From the NCBI GenBank assembly GCA_937981305.1, contig CALJPB010000035.1, forward strand, positions 1-9,640: a stretch of 9,640 nucleotides of DNA, written 5' to 3'. The stretch's first letter is position 1. Each line of letters begins with the position of its first letter. This document shows positions 6,888-9,640 of the stretch, piece after piece. Source of the stretch: an uncultured Selenomonas sp. (GTDB lineage: Bacteria; Bacillota; Negativicutes; Selenomonadales; Selenomonadaceae). Under the pieces are notes generated by a model, which saw only the letters and a program-made list of their open reading frames with translations, ran no database searches and was not told the origin of the DNA. The position numbers and the translations under genes were made by a program.

Positions 6888-7790
6888 TCACTCCTCGAGC
6901 TGCAGAAGCCCCGGCTGCTCGATGTTCCACTTGCCATTCGTCAGAGAGAAAATTGCGGGCATATCAACAGTGAGTTTGTCGTAGCTCTTGCCCGTCTCGT
7001 AGCGTGCGGCGAAGGTCTCCTTCATGCCCGCTTCCTCGTGCATCTTCTGATCGTACGGGAACATGGGGCTCGGGATGACGGCGAAGTCGTTCGGCTGCCC
7101 CGGGATGTCGTACGCCCAGAACGTCGCATCATTCAGATCCTCGACGGTCTCGAACTTCGGCATTGCCTTGCCGTTCTCGACGGCGGCATGATCCGAGCAG
7201 ATGAGGAGATGCAGCCCGTACTTGGCGATAAAGGGGGCGCACAGTTCTACGCCGCGCTCGGGCGAAAAGGTCTCACGCAGCGCATGGTAGTCGTCGAGCA
7301 GATCCTGCCAGATCGGCTTGCTCTCAAGCAATGCATCGAGGTCAATCTCCTCCTCCTGCTCCGGCTCCGGTTCAGGCGCGGGAGCAGGAGGCACGGAGGG
7401 GGGAGGCGGGGCTGCGGCAGGGCGCTCCTTGAGCTCCTCAATGTCTACAGCGAATTGCTTTGCCTGCTCCTCGACCTGCAGGATACGGATCTCCAGCAAA
7501 CTGACCTGCTCCTTGAGCGCTGCAAGCTCCTCCGCCGTCTGAGAATCCTTCGTCACAGATGCCTGGATCTCTGCCGCCAGACGCTCCGCCTCCGTACGCA
7601 GCCATGAGACGTGCCCCTCGATCACATCGACCGTACCGCCCGTCTGCCGCCATGCGTAGTGCGTTGCAATGGCGGCGATACCGACGCTCGCCATAACAAG
7701 AACAAACGACAATATCGTCATCACATCTGCCATAACAGGATGTATGAACCCCGCCGTCTGCACAGCGGTTGCCGCTGCCTCAGTCTCCAT
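6888..7790 (-). CDS. uncharacterised membrane protein: TM helix, coiled coil, Pro/Glu linker, C-terminal domain
   Basis: I do not recognise this 300-residue protein. Residues 22-44 are a clear membrane helix after a short N-terminus with few charges. Residues about 56-122 are Leu/Glu/Ala-rich with heptad character and should form a coiled coil. Residues 124-148 are a Pro/Ala then Glu-rich linker. Residues 150-300 form an apparently globular acidic domain with KYGLHLLICSDHA at 190-202 and AYDIPGQPNDFAVIPSPMF at 226-244. No catalytic signature is evident. The layout suggests a membrane tether that projects a domain through a flexible stalk, perhaps a scaffold. AGGAGG (7808-7803) lies 12 bases before the ATG at 7790. 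It appears to be a single-gene unit, bounded by terminators on both sides. Confidence 0.8.
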   Translation of the reverse strand: METEAAATAVQTAGFIHPVMADVMTILSFVLVMASVGIAAIATHYAWRQTGGTVDVIEGHVSWLRTEAERLAAEIQASVTKDSQTAEELAALKEQVSLLEIRILQVEEQAKQFAVDIEELKERPAAAPPPPSVPPAPAPEPEPEQEEEIDLDALLESKPIWQDLLDDYHALRETFSPERGVELCAPFIAKYGLHLLICSDHAAVENGKAMPKFETVEDLNDATFWAYDIPGQPNDFAVIPSPMFPYDQKMHEEAGMKETFAARYETGKSYDKLTVDMPAIFSLTNGKWNIEQPGLLQLEE

Positions 7791-7846
7791 AGATCATCAG
7801 CCCCTCCTGATCCGCAATCGCACAAAGCGAAATTATGCAAAACACA

Positions 7847-7875
7847 TATTTTTATCGATTCTCCATGCAGGTCAA
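7847..7875 (-). promoter_or_regulatory. weak candidate promoter of the coiled-coil membrane protein gene
   Basis: On the reverse strand TTGACC (7875-7870) is one mismatch from the -35 consensus. The -10 region about 15-18 bases on is A-rich (TAAAAATAT) with only four of six matches. A terminator for the upstream flavodoxin operon lies just before, so a promoter is expected somewhere between 7810 and 7900. Confidence 0.3.
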
Positions 7876-7903
7876 AAAATCCTGCCGACAAATATCAACG
7901 CTC

Positions 7904-7944
7904 ATAGAAAAAGAGCCGCCCCGCGCGAAGCGACTCTTTTCTAT
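7904..7944 (-). terminator. intrinsic terminator of the DUF3793-flavodoxin operon
   Basis: Outer arms ATAGAAAAAGAG (7904-7915) and CTCTTTTCTAT (7934-7944) pair along their length with one bulged A. After a C/A mismatch CGC (7917-7919) pairs with GCG (7930-7932). On the reverse strand the second arm contains a T5 run. It starts 22 bases after the flavodoxin stop. Confidence 0.75.
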
Positions 7945-7965
7945 CAAGAGAATACGCAGTGCGTA

Positions 7966-8400
7966 TCAGCACGCACCGACGAGTGCTGCACCGAGATTCT
8001 TGCTGCCCTCGAGCCCCTCGTCGTCCGGCTCGTTCTCGACGATGAACGTATCGACGAGATTTGCGCCGGCTTCCTTCGTGCGCTCGGACCAAGTCTCCAT
8101 CCACGCACCCGCGCCCCAGCCCCACGAGCCAAAGAGCACGACCGGCTTGCCGGAGAGCTTGCCGCTCTCGACCGCCTCAGCGAAGAACGGCTCATACGAG
8201 CCCTCCTCGAGCTCCTCTGCACCCATCGAGGGGCAGCCGAGCGCGAGACCGTCATAGCCGTCGATCTGATCCACAGAGAAGCTGTCTACCTCGAAGCACT
8301 CAACGTCAGCACCCGCACCCTGTGCGCCCTCGACAACAGCCTCTGCCATCTTCTGCGTGTTGCCCGTGCCCGACCAGTACACAACCGCTACCTTTGCCAT
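7966..8400 (-). CDS. short-chain flavodoxin
   Basis: A 144-residue FMN-binding electron carrier of the short-chain class. The phosphate-binding loop is SGTGNT at 10-15. The isoalloxazine-stacking loops are PSMGAEELEE at 57-66 and GSWGWGAGAW at 91-100, where W93 or W95 could stack on FMN. The protein is strongly acidic, as usual. Flavodoxins replace ferredoxin as low-potential carriers when iron is short. AGGAGG (8413-8408) lies 7 bases before the ATG. It follows the DUF3793 gene by 40 bases with no terminator between, so both probably share the Fur-box promoter upstream. An alternative is a housekeeping flavodoxin serving a specific reductase; the promoter argues for iron control. Confidence 0.96.
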   Translation of the reverse strand: MAKVAVVYWSGTGNTQKMAEAVVEGAQGAGADVECFEVDSFSVDQIDGYDGLALGCPSMGAEELEEGSYEPFFAEAVESGKLSGKPVVLFGSWGWGAGAWMETWSERTKEAGANLVDTFIVENEPDDEGLEGSKNLGAALVGAC

Positions 8401-8424
8401 GTGAAATCCTCCTCATAGAATCGT

Positions 8425-8439
8425 GAGAGATCTTCTCTC
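8425..8439. repeat. small hairpin between the DUF3793 and flavodoxin genes
   Basis: GAGAGA (8425-8430) and TCTCTC (8434-8439) are perfect complements around a 3-base loop, just after the DUF3793 stop. With no T-run it is not a terminator. It might stabilise or separate the flavodoxin part of the message. Confidence 0.3.
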
Positions 8440-8440
8440 C

Positions 8441-9007
8441 CTATACTGCCTGCACCAACTCGGCAAGAGGCCGTCCCGCCTCGAGCCGCGTACAGAACTC
8501 CTGAGTACAGACCGAGTACCGCTCAAAGAGCGCACGTGCCTCGGCCTCGTTCGTGTAGACCTTCCAGTATCCGCTGCACACAAAGTCCTGCCCACGCCGT
8601 TCGATGAACGCCCGCACATCCTCCGGCGGGTAGCCGAGGAACAGGCCGACCTCCGGCGGGAGCGTCTTGCGTACACGCATACGGAGACGCAGGAACTCAA
8701 GCCGATCCTCCATGCTGTCCGTCAGTCGATAGCCCGCTCCACACAGGATATCCTGCGCAGCCGGTGCAGTGAGTGCACGCGCGACGAGCTCCGCACGATA
8801 GAAGAGAATGAGAACATACTCCTCGCCCTCCGCGACGCGGAAGGTCGAAATACCCTTACAGGAAAAACATGGCTCGTAGGACGCGAGCAGTGCGTCAAAA
8901 TCCTGAAAGCGGCTCTTTTGAAACGACAGCAAGCTCCCCGCCGTCAGACCCGCAAGCAGGGGTGCAGCGTGATAGCCGAGCAAATGCTCAAATTCTGGAC
9001 AACGCAT
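8441..9007 (-). CDS. DUF3793 family protein
   Basis: A 188-residue member of DUF3793, a Firmicutes family of unknown function. Family-like stretches are HAAPLLAGLTAGSLLSF at 13-29, LPPEVGLFLGYPPEDV at 116-131 and CSGYWKVY at 144-151. Seven cysteines are present (3, 47, 50, 89, 144, 167, 172), including a CxxC at 47-50, so metal or redox chemistry is possible. The frame opens upstream to an ATG at 9100, but that lies inside the promoter and Fur-box-like site. AGGGGG (9021-9016) is 8 bases from the ATG at 9007 and only 2 from the ATG at 9013, so 9007 is preferred. It is followed by the flavodoxin gene; a role in iron-poor electron transfer is inference. Confidence 0.87.
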   Translation of the reverse strand: MRCPEFEHLLGYHAAPLLAGLTAGSLLSFQKSRFQDFDALLASYEPCFSCKGISTFRVAEGEEYVLILFYRAELVARALTAPAAQDILCGAGYRLTDSMEDRLEFLRLRMRVRKTLPPEVGLFLGYPPEDVRAFIERRGQDFVCSGYWKVYTNEAEARALFERYSVCTQEFCTRLEAGRPLAELVQAV

Positions 9008-9071
9008 AGTCATTTCCCCCTCTGCGCCAAGGCGCGATAAAAACGCCCCCAAAAAATCATTTTGGTATTTC

Positions 9072-9100
9072 ATTATACCGCAAACGATTCTCATTAGCAA
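9072..9100 (-). promoter_or_regulatory. sigma-70 promoter of the DUF3793-flavodoxin operon
   Basis: On the reverse strand TTGCTA (9100-9095) is followed after exactly 17 bases by a perfect TATAAT (9077-9072). Transcription would start near 9065, giving a leader of about 57 bases before the ATG at 9007. The leader includes the small GCGCC/GGCGC palindrome next to the ribosome site. Confidence 0.75.
9080..9098 (-). promoter_or_regulatory. Fur-box-like operator
   Basis: The 19 bases read GCTAAT-GAGAAT-CGTTTGC on the reverse strand against the Fur consensus GATAAT-GATAAT-CATTATC, matching 14 of 19 positions. It fills the spacer between -35 and -10 of the operon promoter, the position where iron-loaded Fur would block RNA polymerase. 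Flavodoxin is a common Fur-repressed gene, which supports the call. Confidence 0.55.
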
Positions 9101-9240
9101 TACATTTTCTCACAGAGGAAACTATTTTGCAATGGTCTGCTCCTATTATAGCCGAGATTGACCTCACTGACAACAGAATCTTTTTTATTTATTCATAGAA
9201 AGAATCTAATGCCATTGATCGCGCACCGTGATTGGGAATG

Positions 9241-9269
9241 TTGACAAAAAGCCGTGCGTGTGCTACGTT
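9241..9269 (+). promoter_or_regulatory. promoter of metN
   Basis: A perfect TTGACA (9241-9246) is followed after 17 bases by TACGTT (9264-9269), preceded by TG at 9261-9262, so an extended -10 form. Transcription would begin near 9276, about 27 bases before the ATG, leaving no room for a SAM riboswitch or T-box. Between 9101 and 9240 I see only A/T-rich spacer with AGAATCT repeated at 9175-9181 and 9201-9207. Confidence 0.55.
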
Positions 9270-9302
9270 TAACCGTAATCTCAGCCAAAGGAAAACAACC
9301 AT

Positions 9303-9640
9303 ATGATATATCTGAAAAACATTGTCAAAACATACGAGGGGGACATCCACGCTCTGCGCGGTATTGATCTCCATATCGGACGCGGCACGATCTACGGCAT
9401 CATCGGACTGTCGGGTGCGGGCAAGTCGACGCTCATCCGCTGCATCAATATGCTGGAACGTCCGACGAGCGGCGAAGTGCTCGTTGGCGGACGCGACCTG
9501 ATGAAGATGAGTGAGAGCGAGCTGCGCGAGGAACGCCGCCACATCGGCATGATCTTCCAGCACTTCAATCTGCTTTCTTCGGCGACCGTCTACGACAACG
9601 TCGCCTTCCCCCTGCGCCTTTCCGGCACGGACGAGGCGCA
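9303..9640 (+). CDS. metN: methionine ABC transporter ATP-binding protein, cut by window edge
   Basis: ATPase of the MetNIQ importer for methionine, working on the cytoplasmic face of the membrane with permease MetI and binding protein MetQ. My translation gives 112 residues to the window edge, about a third of the usual 340. Walker A is GLSGAGKST at 35-43 and the Q-loop glutamine is Q86 in [12 protein letters not shown]. The stretch [12 protein letters not shown] at 46-57, and a Q-loop reading QHFNLLSS, are characteristic of MetN among ABC ATPases. Signature motif, Walker B and the C-terminal ACT-like NIL domain lie beyond the window. AAAGGA (9287-9292) is 10 bases before the ATG. metI and metQ are expected just downstream. 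Confidence 0.92.
   Translation, partial: MIYLKNIVKTYEGDIHALRGIDLHIGRGTIYGIIGLSGAGKSTLIRCINMLERPTSGEVLVGGRDLMKMSESELREERRHIGMIFQHFNLLSSATVYDNVAFPLRLSGTDEA

Noticed and set aside
7038..7607. Forward open frame of 189 codons, Leu/Arg-rich
   Set aside because: Antisense shadow of the coiled-coil protein; its Leu and Arg bias is what the complement of Glu/Lys/Ala codons yields.
8441..9100. 219-residue version of the DUF3793 protein starting at 9100
   Set aside because: The first 31 codons cover the -35, the Fur-box-like site and the -10, and have no ribosome site; the ATG at 9007 has one at ideal spacing and fits the family start.
9101..9302. Possible SAM riboswitch or T-box before metN
   Set aside because: No S-box core or T-box AGGGTGG motif is present, and the promoter at 9241-9269 leaves a leader of only about 27 bases.
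9189..9563. Reverse open frame of 124 codons at the right end
   Set aside because: Overlaps metN, whose Walker A and Q-loop motifs are clear on the forward strand.

Overview
The window looks like chromosomal DNA from a diderm Firmicute of the Negativicutes, probably Selenomonas or a close relative. This is inference from gene content (DUF3793 paired with a flavodoxin, a Bacillus/Thermotoga-type DAHP synthase, MetN), strong AGGAGG-type ribosome sites and G/C-rich codon use. No rRNA, tRNA, CRISPR array or transposase is visible. Nine genes cover almost everything, and no gene-free stretch exceeds 300 bases.

Layout. (1) 1-1671, leftward: pheA (prephenate dehydratase) then aroF (DAHP synthase, cut by the window edge), a two-gene aromatic amino acid operon with a readable promoter at 1695-1723. 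(2) 1820-3171, rightward: an HD-domain phosphohydrolase of the YfbR/HDDC2 type overlapping by 4 bases a membrane-anchored SAM-dependent methyltransferase; a divergent control region separates this pair from pheA. (3) 3286-4566, rightward: a secreted GH73-type glucosaminidase with C-terminal TPR repeats, preceded by a long near-palindromic hairpin. (4) 4728-6737, leftward: a lone GmrSD/SspE-type DUF262-DUF1524 nuclease with a C-terminal DUF4357 domain, clearly poorer in G/C than its neighbours and probably an acquired anti-phage gene. (5) 6888-7790, leftward: an unrecognised protein with one membrane segment, a coiled coil, a Pro/Glu linker and a C-terminal domain, ending at a strong terminator. 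(6) 7966-9007, leftward: DUF3793 then flavodoxin, behind a promoter covered by a Fur-box-like sequence and ending at a terminator; probably an iron-limitation operon. (7) 9303 to the window end, rightward: metN, the ATPase of a methionine importer, with its own promoter.

Most of the window is ordinary metabolism and envelope upkeep. The parts most worth following are the three-domain GmrSD-like defence protein in its low-G/C pocket, the Fur-box-controlled DUF3793/flavodoxin pair, the HD hydrolase/membrane methyltransferase pair with its possible operator, and the large hairpin in front of the glucosaminidase gene. I do not see a clearly new multi-gene system.
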